DNA of 37,854 nucleotides from NCBI RefSeq assembly GCF_012911925.1, contig NZ_JAAXKY010000067.1, positions 1 to 37,854 of the forward strand, in the 5' to 3' direction. Shown here in pieces: positions 1 to 8,263 of the stretch. This stretch comes from Pseudonocardia xinjiangensis. Its GTDB lineage: Bacteria; Actinomycetota; Actinomycetes; Mycobacteriales; Pseudonocardiaceae. The number at the start of each line of letters is the position of its first letter. The stretch's first letter is position 1. The notes under the pieces were generated by a model. The model was not told the DNA's origin, did not search any database, and saw only the letters and a list, made by a program, of their open reading frames with translations. The position numbers were made by a program, and so were the translations under genes.

Positions 1-388
1 CCGCCACCCGACCCGAACACCGCTCCAACACCGACCGCACCAACCCCTCGGTGGTGCCCGGCGGAACCGTCGACCGCACCACAACCGTGTGGCGACCAGG
101 AGAGTCCGCCAACGCCTGCCCCACCGACGTCGTCCCCGCCGTGAACGCCCGCAGGTCGTACTCCCACCCCACATTCGGCGTGGGCAACGTCAAGAACACG
201 AACGAGTCCAGCTCGTCACGGAGATCCAACTCCGCACGCGCATCCAACCCGTAGACCGACCTCAGCTCATCCAACCGAGAGGTGTCCGTGTCGATGAAGG
301 TCACGTCGTGACCGGCGGCCAGGAAACCCCGCCCGGTGGCCACTCCGACCACACCCGAACCGATGATGAAGATCCTCGATGCCTGCAT
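1..388 (-). CDS. UDP-glucose/GDP-mannose dehydrogenase family protein, N-terminal part (cut by window edge)
   Basis: Only about 129 N-terminal codons are present; the frame is open to the left edge. The protein begins MQASRIFIIGSGVVGVATG, a Rossmann NAD-binding loop (G10-x-G12-x-x-G15), followed by an acidic strand end (FIDTDTSRLDEL). Near residues 112-121 it has VVVRSTVPPGTTEG, the STV-PPGT signature of the UDP-glucose 6-dehydrogenase / GDP-mannose dehydrogenase family. Such enzymes oxidise a nucleotide sugar to a uronic acid for polysaccharide synthesis. The substrate cannot be told from this part. A GGAAGGG ribosome binding site lies about 9 bases before the ATG at 388; an in-frame ATG at 406 overlaps that site and is less likely. 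The adjacent PL7 lyase remnant (uronic-acid polymer cleavage) fits a polysaccharide context. Confidence 0.85.
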   Translation of the reverse strand, partial: MQASRIFIIGSGVVGVATGRGFLAAGHDVTFIDTDTSRLDELRSVYGLDARAELDLRDELDSFVFLTLPTPNVGWEYDLRAFTAGTTSVGQALADSPGRHTVVVRSTVPPGTTEGLVRSVLERCSGRVA

Positions 389-920
389 CTGGCAGCGCCC
401 TTCCATTCTGGAGAACAATTCGAACCCGCCGGGCAAGCTGGCTCTCGGAGACGACGAAGCGAGCGTTACCAGCCGGGATTCGGTCACCAAGCGCTACAAC
501 TGCCGCACCCGGAACGTACAGCAGAATCAGAGTTTCCCCAGGTCAGGCGGCATACCACCACCCGAAAGTCGTGGTTGATCTATCGCCGGCCGGGCGCCTG
601 ATACCCAACTGCACGCCACTAAACCTGTGAACCCAACCACATCGGGGGATATCTGTCCCATCGGCTGACCGTGGCGGCGTCAACACGAATAGGGCAGCAT
701 TCCGTTACCGACCGTCAATAAGCCGATGACCTACGTCCCGCGGCAGATACAAAGATCGCACTCGACAAGCGGCGCCATGACAGAAAGTCGTTGATTCCGG
801 TGGCCGCTGGCGACTGCCCGGTTCACCACATCAACGACCGGAAAACTTTCCGGCACTGCGCCGTCCGGGGACGTCGGCCGGCCCCGGACGGTCGGGCCAC
901 CCGGGAACCGGGGCTGAACT
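389..920. other. Intergenic region without a recognisable gene
   Basis: About 530 bases between the dehydrogenase start and the lyase remnant. The part from about 400 to 780 is less GC-rich than its surroundings, as expected for a promoter region of the leftward dehydrogenase gene. The open frames here lack codon bias and any recognisable motif. I could not assign a promoter, terminator or RNA. Confidence 0.5.
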
Positions 921-1500
921 TCACCCGGAGTGGGCCGCCTGCAGCGAGTGGACGACCACCTCGCCGACGGGATGTCGGCCTTGAGCTCGCCGTTGCAGAA
1001 GACCTGCACGCGGCTCCCCGCCGCCACGATCCGGAGGTCGTACGGGGTGCCCAGGCGGTAGGCCGGGTCGATCACCCTCTCGCCGTCACCGTCCTCGTAC
1101 TGGGCGACCAACCGCTCGCCCTCCAACCGCACCTCGAGGACGTCGTCCTCGGCGTCGTGGATCTGCGCCGTGACCACGTCGGGTTGGCCGCGGGCAACCG
1201 CGTCACGGCCTGCCGGACCGACAGCGTGTGGGTGCCGGCGCGGTTGGACCAGCCGGCCTTCCGGTCCCCGTCCATCTCCCGCAGTTCGGAGCGCGGACAG
1301 CTGCTGCCCGACGTGGTGACCCCACCGGCGTTCGCGATGAAGACAACGCCGTCCCCCGCCTGGTCGAGGTGGAAGTACGGTCCGGCAGGGTCAGGTACCA
1401 GTCCGACAGGTCCAGCAACTGGCCCGGGTACCGGCGACGACGGCCACCCCGGCCACCAGTGCAAACCATCCGATCCCCGGGTTTCCACAATGCCCTTTCT
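921..1500 (-). pseudogene. Alginate lyase-like (polysaccharide lyase family 7) pseudogene
   Basis: Pieces of one PL7 domain lie in order but in different minus-strand frames. From about 1500 to 1430 one frame gives a signal-peptide-like stretch (GIGWFALVAGVAVVAG). Another frame gives LDLSDWYLTLP, the start of the fold. A third gives PYFHLDQAGDGVVF...TTSGSSCPRSELREMDGD...AVTRLPAANP, including the family's RSELREM motif. After one missing base near 1181 the frame shifts to DVVTAQIHDAEDDVLEVRLEG...NGELKADIP, including the QIHD motif. Finally GEVVVHSLQAAHSG and a TGA at 921 match a PL7 C-terminus in yet another frame. About 20 residues are missing after YLTLP, and a similar number between KADIP and GEVVV, where the YFKAG-type segment belongs. 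Several independent lesions make this a true pseudogene. Known family role: cleavage of uronate polymers outside the cell. Confidence 0.85.
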
Positions 1501-1692
1501 CGCCGTTTTGCGACAATCCGCGCCAGAATGACCGGATACTCCCCCGGGGTGATCGACTTCACCTTCCCCCGGACAGGGGGTCGGATAACCTTCCGTGCAC
1601 CAGCAACTTCGGCGGGTGCTTATCGAGTCGATGGTGACTTCGCAGCCACCGTCATGCCGGAGCACCGGTCGACCTGTCCTGATGGGTGCCCG

Positions 1693-2661
1693 ATGCCACT
1701 TCCCCGCCCGCCGTTCGATCCGGAGCTGGAGATGGCGCGCCGCACTCTGCTCGCCGGGGTCCCGTCCTCGATCACCCCGGATATGGTGCAGGCCTCCCGC
1801 AGCCGGGTCGCGGGATCGGCGGTCCCGATCGAGCGGCTCATCGCCGGGCGGCCGATCGGTGTCAGACATGCCGAAGCTCGCGGGCTGGCCACTGAACCGG
1901 ATGTCACTCTTTCCGTTCTGCGCCGCCACGACGCACCACAGGGCGCGCCCGTCGTGTATTTCATGCACGGCGGCGGCTTCCTGTTCGGCGACCGGTTCAG
2001 TCAGATCGAGCTGGTCCTCGACTGGATCGAACGGCTCGGCGTCGTCGTCGTGACCGTCGAATATCGGCTGGCCCCGGAGAATCCGCATCCCGCGCCGATC
2101 GAGGACTGTTATGCCGGGCTGCTCTGGACCGAGCAGAACGCGCGCGAGATCGGCGGGAACCCGGATTTCCTCGTCGTGGCGGGAGTCAGCGGTGGGGGTG
2201 GTCTGGCGGCGGGACTGGCGCTGCTGGCCCGTGACCGCGGTGGCCCCCAACTGGCCGGGCAGCTGCTCATGTGCCCGATGCTGGACGACCGCAACAACAG
2301 CGTGTCGGCCCAGCAGTTCACCGGCGTCGGGATGTGGGACCAGGTCAGCAACGCCACGGCATGGGCGGCCCTGCTGGGGAGCGAGCAGGGCACCGACAGT
2401 GTCAGCCCCTACGCCGCGCCCGCCCGCGCCACCGACCTGTCCGGTCTGCCGGGCGCGTTCGTCGACTGCGGATCCACCGAGACCTTCCGCGACGAGGACG
2501 TGGACTACGCCACCCGCCTGTGGGGAGCCGGGGTGCAGGCCGAACTGCACGTGTGGCCCGGAGCCTTCCACGGCTTCGACACGTTCCTGCCCGGCGCCGC
2601 CCTTTCCGTCGATGCGCGCCGGGCCCGGGAGAGCTGGCTGAGGCGCCTCATCACGGGCTGA
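1693..2661 (+). CDS. Alpha/beta hydrolase, hormone-sensitive-lipase-type esterase
   Basis: A 322-residue esterase of the HSL family (family IV lipolytic enzymes), normal length and probably cytoplasmic. The oxyanion-hole motif is at residues 92-95 (MHGGGFLFGD). The nucleophile elbow is GVSGGGG with Ser166, where most relatives have GDSAGG. The conserved VEYRLAPENPHPAP segment is at 122-135, and the catalytic His293 is in GAFHGF. The acid is probably Glu263 in GSTETFRDED rather than the usual Asp. Such enzymes hydrolyse short acyl esters; the substrate is unknown. I chose the ATG at 1693 because family similarity begins there; an in-frame ATG at 1654 is possible and neither has a clear ribosome binding site. 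The gene stands alone between the PL7 remnant and the FUSC gene. Confidence 0.88.
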   Translation: MPLPRPPFDPELEMARRTLLAGVPSSITPDMVQASRSRVAGSAVPIERLIAGRPIGVRHAEARGLATEPDVTLSVLRRHDAPQGAPVVYFMHGGGFLFGDRFSQIELVLDWIERLGVVVVTVEYRLAPENPHPAPIEDCYAGLLWTEQNAREIGGNPDFLVVAGVSGGGGLAAGLALLARDRGGPQLAGQLLMCPMLDDRNNSVSAQQFTGVGMWDQVSNATAWAALLGSEQGTDSVSPYAAPARATDLSGLPGAFVDCGSTETFRDEDVDYATRLWGAGVQAELHVWPGAFHGFDTFLPGAALSVDARRARESWLRRLITG

Positions 2662-2820
2662 GCCTGCGGGAGCGCCGCGAGCCGCTCCCCGCGACCCAGC
2701 TCACATTCGACACCGACGACCTCCGCGAGCTGGGCGCGGTGAGCCGGCGGAGCAGCCGCCTGTCCGGACCGGGCCGCTCGGATCCCTGGCGGTCCGCGTT
2801 CCACGTGCAAGACTGAGCGG

Positions 2821-5007
2821 GTGTCCTGGCCTGCGGAGCTCCGCACCAGGTTGACCGGAACCGATCCGGGCCTGGTCCGACTCAGGCTCGCGGCGATCGG
2901 CACGGCCTCGATGGTTCTGGCGACCGCCGTGATGGCCGTGGTGAGCGCTGTCGCCAAACAGCCCGTCACCGTGCTGCTGTTCGCCGCCGTGCTCGCGATG
3001 ATCAGCAGCATCTCGGTCAACGAGCCCGATCTCCGTCGCAGCAGGGTCACCACGGCACTGATGCTCGTTCCGGCGGCGGCGGCGATCACGGCGGGGGCGT
3101 TGCTGTCGCGCCACCACATCCCGGCCGACGTGGTGTTCGTCGTGGTGATGATGCTCGCGGTGTACGTCCGCCGCTTCGGCGCCCGCGGCTTCGCCCTCGG
3201 CATGGCGGGTTTCAACGCGTACTTCTTCACCCAGTACCTGCAGGCCACGCCCGCCCAGCTGCCCTGGCTGCTGCTCGCGGCGTGCGTCGGCGTCGGGTCG
3301 ACACTGCTGCTGCGCGGCGTGCTGTTCGTCGAGCGGCCCGGGCGCACACTCGTCCATCAGCTCCGTGCCTTCGACGCCCGCGTCCACGACCTCGTCGGCG
3401 CGGTCACCGAGCTGGTCACGGGCGGTACCCCCGAGCTCGACGCGCGGCTGCGGAACGTGCAGCGCAGGCAGACGCGGCTCAACGACACCGCGCTCGCGGT
3501 GTCGGTCACGGCGGACCGTCCCGGGTCGGAGCTGCCCGGCGGCGGCACGGGGGCCGATGTGCCCGGCCACGTACTCGACGTGGAGCTGGCCGCGGAGCGG
3601 CTCGCGGTCGCGAGCGTCCGCATGGTCATGGCGGACAAGTCGCTGGCGGACGACGCGAGCCGGATGCTCCTGGACGGCCTGCACGGGCTGCTGGCGGCCA
3701 CCGCCAGCGGCACGCCGACGGCGATGGTCACCGCGCTGCTCGACTGCGCCGAACGCAGCGTCGCGCCCATCGTCGGCGAGACGAAGGGCCACGGCGACCG
3801 CGTCCAGCGGGTGGCGTTCGCCGTGACGCGGCTGGCCTGGGCACTCCGGGCGCCGCTGGTCCCGGAGCAGCCCGTCGCACCTGCCGCGGCCACCGGTCCC
3901 GACCTCGACACCGGGGACGTGACCGACGACCGCACCGCAGCTCCCGCTGCGTCCTCCGGCCTCCGCCTGACCACCCGCCAGGCCATCCAGGTCGGCGTCG
4001 CCACCAGCCTGGCGATCGTCGTGGGCGAGCTCGTCTCGCCCTCCCGCTGGTACTGGGCGGTCATCACGGCGTTCCTCGTGTTCGCCGGCACCAGCAGCCG
4101 CGGCGACGTGCTGACCCGCGGCTGGGGACGCATCCTCGGGACGATCGGCGGGGTGCTCGCCGGGGTCGGTCTCGCGGCCCTCGTCTCGGGTAGCCAGCTG
4201 ACCGCTCTGATCCTCCTGTTCGTGTGCATCTTCCTGGGGATCTACCTGGTGCAGGTCTCGCCGGCGCTGCTGGCGTTCTGGATCAGCGTGGTGCTCGCAC
4301 TCCTGTACGGGCTGATCGGGCAGTTCAGCGTGGCCCTGCTGGTGCTGCGGATCGAGGAGACCGCGGTCGGCGCCGCGTTGGGCATCATCGCCGCGTACGT
4401 GGTGCTGCCGAAGCGCAGCCGGGAGGCGTTCGGGGAGGCCCTCGACGATCTGGTGAACGCGGTCGACGACGTGCTCTCCACGTCGGTGGACCGCATCGTC
4501 GGCCGGCAGCCGACCACCCCGTCCGTGGAGCTGGCCCGCAACCTGCACGACGCGCTGGCCACCCTGCGCGCCCGCGCCGCGCCGCTCGACAGCCCCCTGC
4601 CGTGGCGCCGCCAACGGTCGAGCTACCACCGGACACTGCAGATGCTGACCGGCGTCGAGCACTACGCCCGTTCCCTGGTCCGGCTCTCCGACGAGATACG
4701 CGCTCCGGACTGGATGACGGTGTGCCCGGCGGCGGAACGGGTCCGGGGCAATCTCGACGGCCTGCGCAACGCGCTGCTGCGCCGCGACGGCGGGGAGATC
4801 CGGTCCGCGGAGGACGTGATCGACGCCGCGGAGTCCGACGCGGCCCACCATCCCGAGCCGCCCCGCTCCGGCCTGCTCACCGTCAGCCGGGTGCTGCGCC
4901 GGACCGACCAGGCCGTGGTCGCGCTCGCGGACGACCTCAGAGCGGGGAACCGGGCCCCGGCGCCGGACCCCACGAGCGCACCGGAGCCGACCGGCTCGAC
5001 GCGGTAG
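2821..5007 (+). CDS. FUSC family membrane protein (aromatic-acid-exporter-like)
   Basis: A 728-residue membrane protein with two hydrophobic blocks and two soluble regions, the layout of FUSC / YccS / AaeB-type proteins. The first block covers residues about 20-180, including segments such as VTVLLFAAVLAMISSISV and VVFVVVMMLAVYV. A soluble stretch follows to about 380. The second block (about 385-540) starts with the typical LTTRQAIQVGVATSLAIVVG and contains WYWAVITAFLVFAGTSSRGD, a strongly conserved FUSC-like pattern. A helical cytoplasmic tail ends the protein. Relatives export fusaric acid or aromatic carboxylates, but many actinobacterial members are uncharacterised, so the substrate is open. 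The start is GTG with only a weak GAGCGG upstream. The 160 bases before it hold no convincing gene. An inverted repeat follows the stop. Confidence 0.85.
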   Translation: MSWPAELRTRLTGTDPGLVRLRLAAIGTASMVLATAVMAVVSAVAKQPVTVLLFAAVLAMISSISVNEPDLRRSRVTTALMLVPAAAAITAGALLSRHHIPADVVFVVVMMLAVYVRRFGARGFALGMAGFNAYFFTQYLQATPAQLPWLLLAACVGVGSTLLLRGVLFVERPGRTLVHQLRAFDARVHDLVGAVTELVTGGTPELDARLRNVQRRQTRLNDTALAVSVTADRPGSELPGGGTGADVPGHVLDVELAAERLAVASVRMVMADKSLADDASRMLLDGLHGLLAATASGTPTAMVTALLDCAERSVAPIVGETKGHGDRVQRVAFAVTRLAWALRAPLVPEQPVAPAAATGPDLDTGDVTDDRTAAPAASSGLRLTTRQAIQVGVATSLAIVVGELVSPSRWYWAVITAFLVFAGTSSRGDVLTRGWGRILGTIGGVLAGVGLAALVSGSQLTALILLFVCIFLGIYLVQVSPALLAFWISVVLALLYGLIGQFSVALLVLRIEETAVGAALGIIAAYVVLPKRSREAFGEALDDLVNAVDDVLSTSVDRIVGRQPTTPSVELARNLHDALATLRARAAPLDSPLPWRRQRSSYHRTLQMLTGVEHYARSLVRLSDEIRAPDWMTVCPAAERVRGNLDGLRNALLRRDGGEIRSAEDVIDAAESDAAHHPEPPRSGLLTVSRVLRRTDQAVVALADDLRAGNRAPAPDPTSAPEPTGSTR

Positions 5008-5022
5008 ACCCCTCCCCCGGGA

Positions 5023-5077
5023 TTGCAGCAAAGCCACTTTCACGCAATCTCGTTGCCGCAACGTGGCTTTGCTGCAA
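5023..5077. repeat. Perfect 15-bp inverted repeat with internal palindrome (REP-like or terminator)
   Basis: TTGCAGCAAAGCCAC at 5023-5037 is repeated exactly in inverse at 5063-5077. The 25-base loop contains the palindrome GTTGC-C-GCAAC at 5052-5062, and a GCAA...TTGC pair (5044-5056) that would compete with it. It is AT-richer than the flanks. It sits 16 bases after the FUSC stop and 84 bases before the MerR-PP2C start. There is no T-run, so it is not a standard terminator. It resembles a dispersed intergenic palindrome of a REP kind; I saw no second copy in this window. Confidence 0.7.
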
Positions 5078-5160
5078 GTCCTGGCCGCTCTTGACCTTGC
5101 CCCCGGGTCAGCCCGGACGCTCGTGTCACCGGGCACCGAGCCCGGAACGAGGAGGACGGA

Positions 5161-6201
5161 GTGGAGCTCCTGACGATCGGGACGTTCGCCCGGGTGGCGC
5201 GGCTGTCGCCGAAGGCGCTCCGGCTCTACGACGAGCTGGGGTTGCTGCGTCCGGCCCGGGTCGATGCCTCGTCCGGGTACCGGTACTACTCGCCCGACCA
5301 GCTCGACCGGGCACGGCTCGTGGCCTGGCTACGCCGCCTCGGCATGCCGTTGGCCGGCATCGCGAAGGTCGTCGCGCTGCCCCCGGACGCGGCTGCTGCC
5401 GAGGTGAGGGCGTACTGGCGCCAGGTCGAGATCGAGACGTCCACCCGCCGGGCGCTTGCCTCCGACCTCGTCGACCACCTGTCCGGGAAGGACACCACCA
5501 TGACCGCCGAGAACACGCTGACCTTGCGCTACTCCATGGCCTGTGACCGCGGCCTGGTGCGGCAGGCGAACCAGGACGCGGTTCACGCCGACGCCGGGCT
5601 GCTGGCCGTCGCCGACGGCTTCGGCCCGGCGGACGCCCCGTCGGCGAGCGCCGCCGCCGTGGGCGCACTCGCTCAGGTCGACGTCTCAGCAGGTGCGGTG
5701 CTCAATGCGCTCGACGATGCGATCTCGGACGCTGCCGCCGCGGTTCGTGCGGTCGGACCGGAGGCCGGGACGACGCTCACGGCACTGGTCCGCTCGGGAT
5801 CGCGGCTCGCGCTGGTACACGTCGGCGACTCGCGCGCCTATCTGGTCCGGGACGGGGTCACGCACCGGATCACGTCCGACCACACCCTCGTCCAGACGAT
5901 GGTGGAGGACGGGCGGTTGACGCCGGCCGAGGCGGCCTCGCACCCGCAGCGGGCACTTCTCGTCCGCGCACTGCACGCCGACGGCCGCCCGGACGTCGAG
6001 CTGCGCGAAGCGCGGTCCGGTGATCGGTACCTGCTCTGCACCGACGGGGTGCATGCCGTGCTCAGCGAGGATGTACTCCACGAGGCGATGCGGGAGGCCG
6101 AACCCGACGCCGTGGTCACGCGCATCGTCGAGCACGCCCACGCCCTCGGCGCGCCGGACAACCTGGCGTGTGTGGTGGCGGACGTCGTCGGCACGACCTG
6201 A
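5161..6201 (+). CDS. MerR-type DNA-binding domain fused to a PP2C serine/threonine phosphatase
   Basis: A 346-residue one-piece fusion. Residues 4-72 form a MerR-type winged helix (TIGTFARVARLSPKALRLYDELGLL, then SGYRYYSPDQ). Residues about 80-110 are the coiled linker where MerR proteins dimerise. Residues 118-343 form a PP2C domain with all metal-ligand aspartates recognisable: D129 (ACDRG), D152 (VADGFG), D295 (LLCTDGV) and D333 (PDNLACVV). GTT (203-205), HVGDSRAYL (220-228) and SDHTLV are also present. The usual DGMGG reads DGFGP. The GTG start has AGGAGG at ideal spacing. A second in-frame ATG at 5500 with GGGAAGG before it could give the phosphatase alone. Inference: DNA binding and dephosphorylation are coupled in one molecule. 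Targets are unknown; the gene converges on the TetR gene 10 bases away. Confidence 0.9.
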   Translation: MELLTIGTFARVARLSPKALRLYDELGLLRPARVDASSGYRYYSPDQLDRARLVAWLRRLGMPLAGIAKVVALPPDAAAAEVRAYWRQVEIETSTRRALASDLVDHLSGKDTTMTAENTLTLRYSMACDRGLVRQANQDAVHADAGLLAVADGFGPADAPSASAAAVGALAQVDVSAGAVLNALDDAISDAAAAVRAVGPEAGTTLTALVRSGSRLALVHVGDSRAYLVRDGVTHRITSDHTLVQTMVEDGRLTPAEAASHPQRALLVRALHADGRPDVELREARSGDRYLLCTDGVHAVLSEDVLHEAMREAEPDAVVTRIVEHAHALGAPDNLACVVADVVGTT

Positions 6202-6211
6202 GGCTCGGCCG

Positions 6212-6946
6212 CTATCCCGGTTCGCCTCTGCGGGTGGCGATGAGCAGCTCGACGCCGTCGAGGATGCGGTTCAGGCCGAAGTCGAGTGCCTGGTTCTGAG
6301 AGCCGTGGGTGGCCGCGGACTCCAGAGCCGCCGCGAGGGCCGGGAACCGGTCCTCGCGGTGCCGCACGATGGCCGCGAGCGCCGAGTCCATCTCCTGTTC
6401 GGGCCGCTCGCTGCCCATGGCCGCCCCGTGTTGCGCGATGGTGCGCACGTGGCCGATCAGGGTGACGGCCACGTCGAGCATCTCGCCGCCGTCGAGCCCG
6501 GTGCCGTCGAGGGCGGCGACGGCCTGTTCCAGCCAGGCGATCTCGTTCGGTCCCATGGCCCGGGCCCCGACGGTGACCTCCAGCGCCCACGGATGCCTCC
6601 AGAACCGGTGGAACATCTGGATCGCCCACTCGTGCAGCGTCGGGCGCCATCCGGCGGACCCGAGCGGCGCCGGTGCGCCGAGGGCCATGTCGGTCATGAG
6701 GGCGACGAGCTCGACCTTTCCGGGCACGTACCGGTACAGCGACATCTTCGTGAAACCGAGCGTCTCGGCCACCCGCTGCATGGTGACCGCCGGTATCCCG
6801 TCGGCGTCGGCGATCTCGATGCCGGTGCCCGCGATCACCTCCAGCGTCAGCGCCGGGCGTGGACCACGTCGCGGTTGCGGTCGCCGCTCCCAGAGCAGGG
6901 CATGGGCCGTGGCGTGCTCGGCCGACCCGTCTCCGACCCCTGCCAT
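6212..6946 (-). CDS. TetR/AcrR family transcriptional repressor
   Basis: A 244-residue regulator. The N-terminal helix-turn-helix is at about residues 30-85 (LTLEVIAGTGIEIADADGIP, then VTMQRVAETLGFTKMSLYRYVPGK), a clear TetR pattern. The C-terminal ligand domain resembles the tetracycline-repressor-like type, with HEWAIQMFHRFWRHPWALEV in its first part. The ATG at 6946 has AAGGAG 6-7 bases upstream. It is divergent from a FAD monooxygenase, with an operator-like palindrome between them, so it most likely represses that gene and itself and is relieved by the monooxygenase substrate. The ligand is unknown. Confidence 0.92.
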   Translation of the reverse strand: MAGVGDGSAEHATAHALLWERRPQPRRGPRPALTLEVIAGTGIEIADADGIPAVTMQRVAETLGFTKMSLYRYVPGKVELVALMTDMALGAPAPLGSAGWRPTLHEWAIQMFHRFWRHPWALEVTVGARAMGPNEIAWLEQAVAALDGTGLDGGEMLDVAVTLIGHVRTIAQHGAAMGSERPEQEMDSALAAIVRHREDRFPALAAALESAATHGSQNQALDFGLNRILDGVELLIATRRGEPG

Positions 6947-6972
6947 CTCGTGCTCCTTGCCGACGCCCGATA

Positions 6973-6993
6973 ACCGTGTCTAAGGTACACGGT
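6973..6993. promoter_or_regulatory. Palindromic operator candidate between TetR and monooxygenase genes
   Basis: ACCGTGT (6973-6979) and ACACGGT (6987-6993) form a perfect 7-bp inverted repeat with a 7-base centre (CTAAGGT), in the 82-base gap between the divergent starts. Size, symmetry and place fit a TetR-dimer operator. A related half-site pattern (CCGTGGGACACAG) follows at 6996-7008. Function is inferred. Confidence 0.65.
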
Positions 6994-7028
6994 ATCCGTG
7001 GGACACAGTTTTTTATGAGGAGTGCGAC

Positions 7029-8240
7029 ATGACGGACCTTCCGCTGCACGGCCTACGTGTACTCGTCTCGGGCGCGGGGGTCGCCGGTCCGGCTGTGGCC
7101 TTCTGGCTCTCCCGGTACGGCGCCACGACCACGGTCGTCGAGGTGGCCCCCACCCTGCGTACCAGCGGTTTCGCCGTCGACTTCCGCGGACCCACCCACC
7201 TCGGTGTGCTGTCGAGGATGGGGGTGCTCGACGAGCTGCGATCGCTCCGGACCCACGGCGGGGCGATGCGCGCCGTCGACGAGCACGGCGGCCAGATCTT
7301 CGAGCTACCGGCCGAGTTCGCCGGGGGTGAGCTCGAGGTGCGCCGCAGCGACCTGTCCCGCGTGCTCCATGACCGCAGCGCGGAACACGCGGAGTACCTG
7401 TTCGACGACGCCGTCACCGCGCTGACCCAGAGCTCCGACGGCGTGCACCTCGACCTCCGCCGCGGGGCGTCGCGCACCGTCGACCTCGTCATCGGCGCCG
7501 ACGGGTTGCACTCCGGTGTCCGCCGCCTCGCCTTCGGCGCCGAGTCACGCTACGTCCGCCACCTCGGCTACTACCTGGCCGGCTGGGAGCTGCCCAACGA
7601 CCTGGGTCTCGGCACCACGCCGCAGCAGTACAACGTGCCGGGGCGCATGGTCAGCGTCGCCGCCGACGAGCGCGACCCCACCCGCGCCGGCGCCTTCGCC
7701 GTTTTCGCCTCGCCGCGCCTCGACCACGACTGGCACGACGACGAGCAGCACAAGAAGATCCTCGCCGGCGCGCTGGGCGGGATGCGCTGGCACGTGCCCC
7801 GGCTGCTCGACGCCCTGCCCGCGGCATCGGAGCTGTACTTCGACTCGATCAGCCGGGTCAGCGTGCCGCGCTGGTCCACCGGGAGGGTCGCGCTGATCGG
7901 CGACGCCGGCTACGGCGTCACTCTCGGCGGCATGGGCGTCGGCACCGCCGTCGTCGCCGCCTACGTGCTGGCCGGTGAGCTCGCCGCCGTGGGCGGTGAC
8001 CATCGTGCGGCGTTCCCCGCCTACGAGAACCGCCTCCGCAGCTACGCCGCCCGCTGGCAGCGCGGCGCCAGTCCCGGCCAGTTCCTGGCCCCGTCCACAG
8101 CCACGCGGCTGTGGCTGCGCAACACCCTGTTCAGGAGGGCTCTGGTGCGGCGGTTGCTCGTCGCCAGCACCGGGTCGGTGGCGGCGAACCTGGATCTTCC
8201 CGACTACGCCGCCCCGACGAGCGCCTCCGGCGCCCGCTGA
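7029..8240 (+). CDS. FAD-dependent monooxygenase (class A, PHBH fold)
   Basis: A 403-residue flavoprotein. The FAD Rossmann motif is at about 13-18 (LVSGAGVAGPAVAFWLSRYG), ending in the acidic VVEVAP. GADGLHSGVRR at about 158-168 is the DG motif that binds FAD and NADPH. IGDAGYGVTLGGMGVGTA at about 290-307 is the GD motif for the FAD ribose/phosphate. This is the set of class A aromatic or polyketide hydroxylases, including TetX-like enzymes. It uses NAD(P)H and O2 to hydroxylate an unknown substrate. A GAGGAG site lies before the ATG. It is divergent from the TetR gene, which may control it as a detoxification pair, and it converges with the LuxR gene 23 bases downstream. Confidence 0.92.
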   Translation: MTDLPLHGLRVLVSGAGVAGPAVAFWLSRYGATTTVVEVAPTLRTSGFAVDFRGPTHLGVLSRMGVLDELRSLRTHGGAMRAVDEHGGQIFELPAEFAGGELEVRRSDLSRVLHDRSAEHAEYLFDDAVTALTQSSDGVHLDLRRGASRTVDLVIGADGLHSGVRRLAFGAESRYVRHLGYYLAGWELPNDLGLGTTPQQYNVPGRMVSVAADERDPTRAGAFAVFASPRLDHDWHDDEQHKKILAGALGGMRWHVPRLLDALPAASELYFDSISRVSVPRWSTGRVALIGDAGYGVTLGGMGVGTAVVAAYVLAGELAAVGGDHRAAFPAYENRLRSYAARWQRGASPGQFLAPSTATRLWLRNTLFRRALVRRLLVASTGSVAANLDLPDYAAPTSASGAR

Positions 8241-8263
8241 GCGCGTTCCGGGCTGCGGTGCTG

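Noticed and set aside
89..601. Plus-strand open frames at the left edge
   Set aside because: They are antisense to the nucleotide-sugar dehydrogenase, whose Rossmann and STVPPGT motifs are clear on the minus strand.
2662..2816. A codon-biased stretch after the esterase (TFDTDDLRELGAVSRRSS...)
   Set aside because: It has no start, ribosome binding site or family match. It could be a gene remnant, but the evidence is too thin to list.
2701..5136. An 811-codon open frame antisense to the FUSC gene
   Set aside because: It mirrors the FUSC frame, is Arg/Gln/His-rich without any domain, and is explained by the lack of stop codons in GC-rich DNA.
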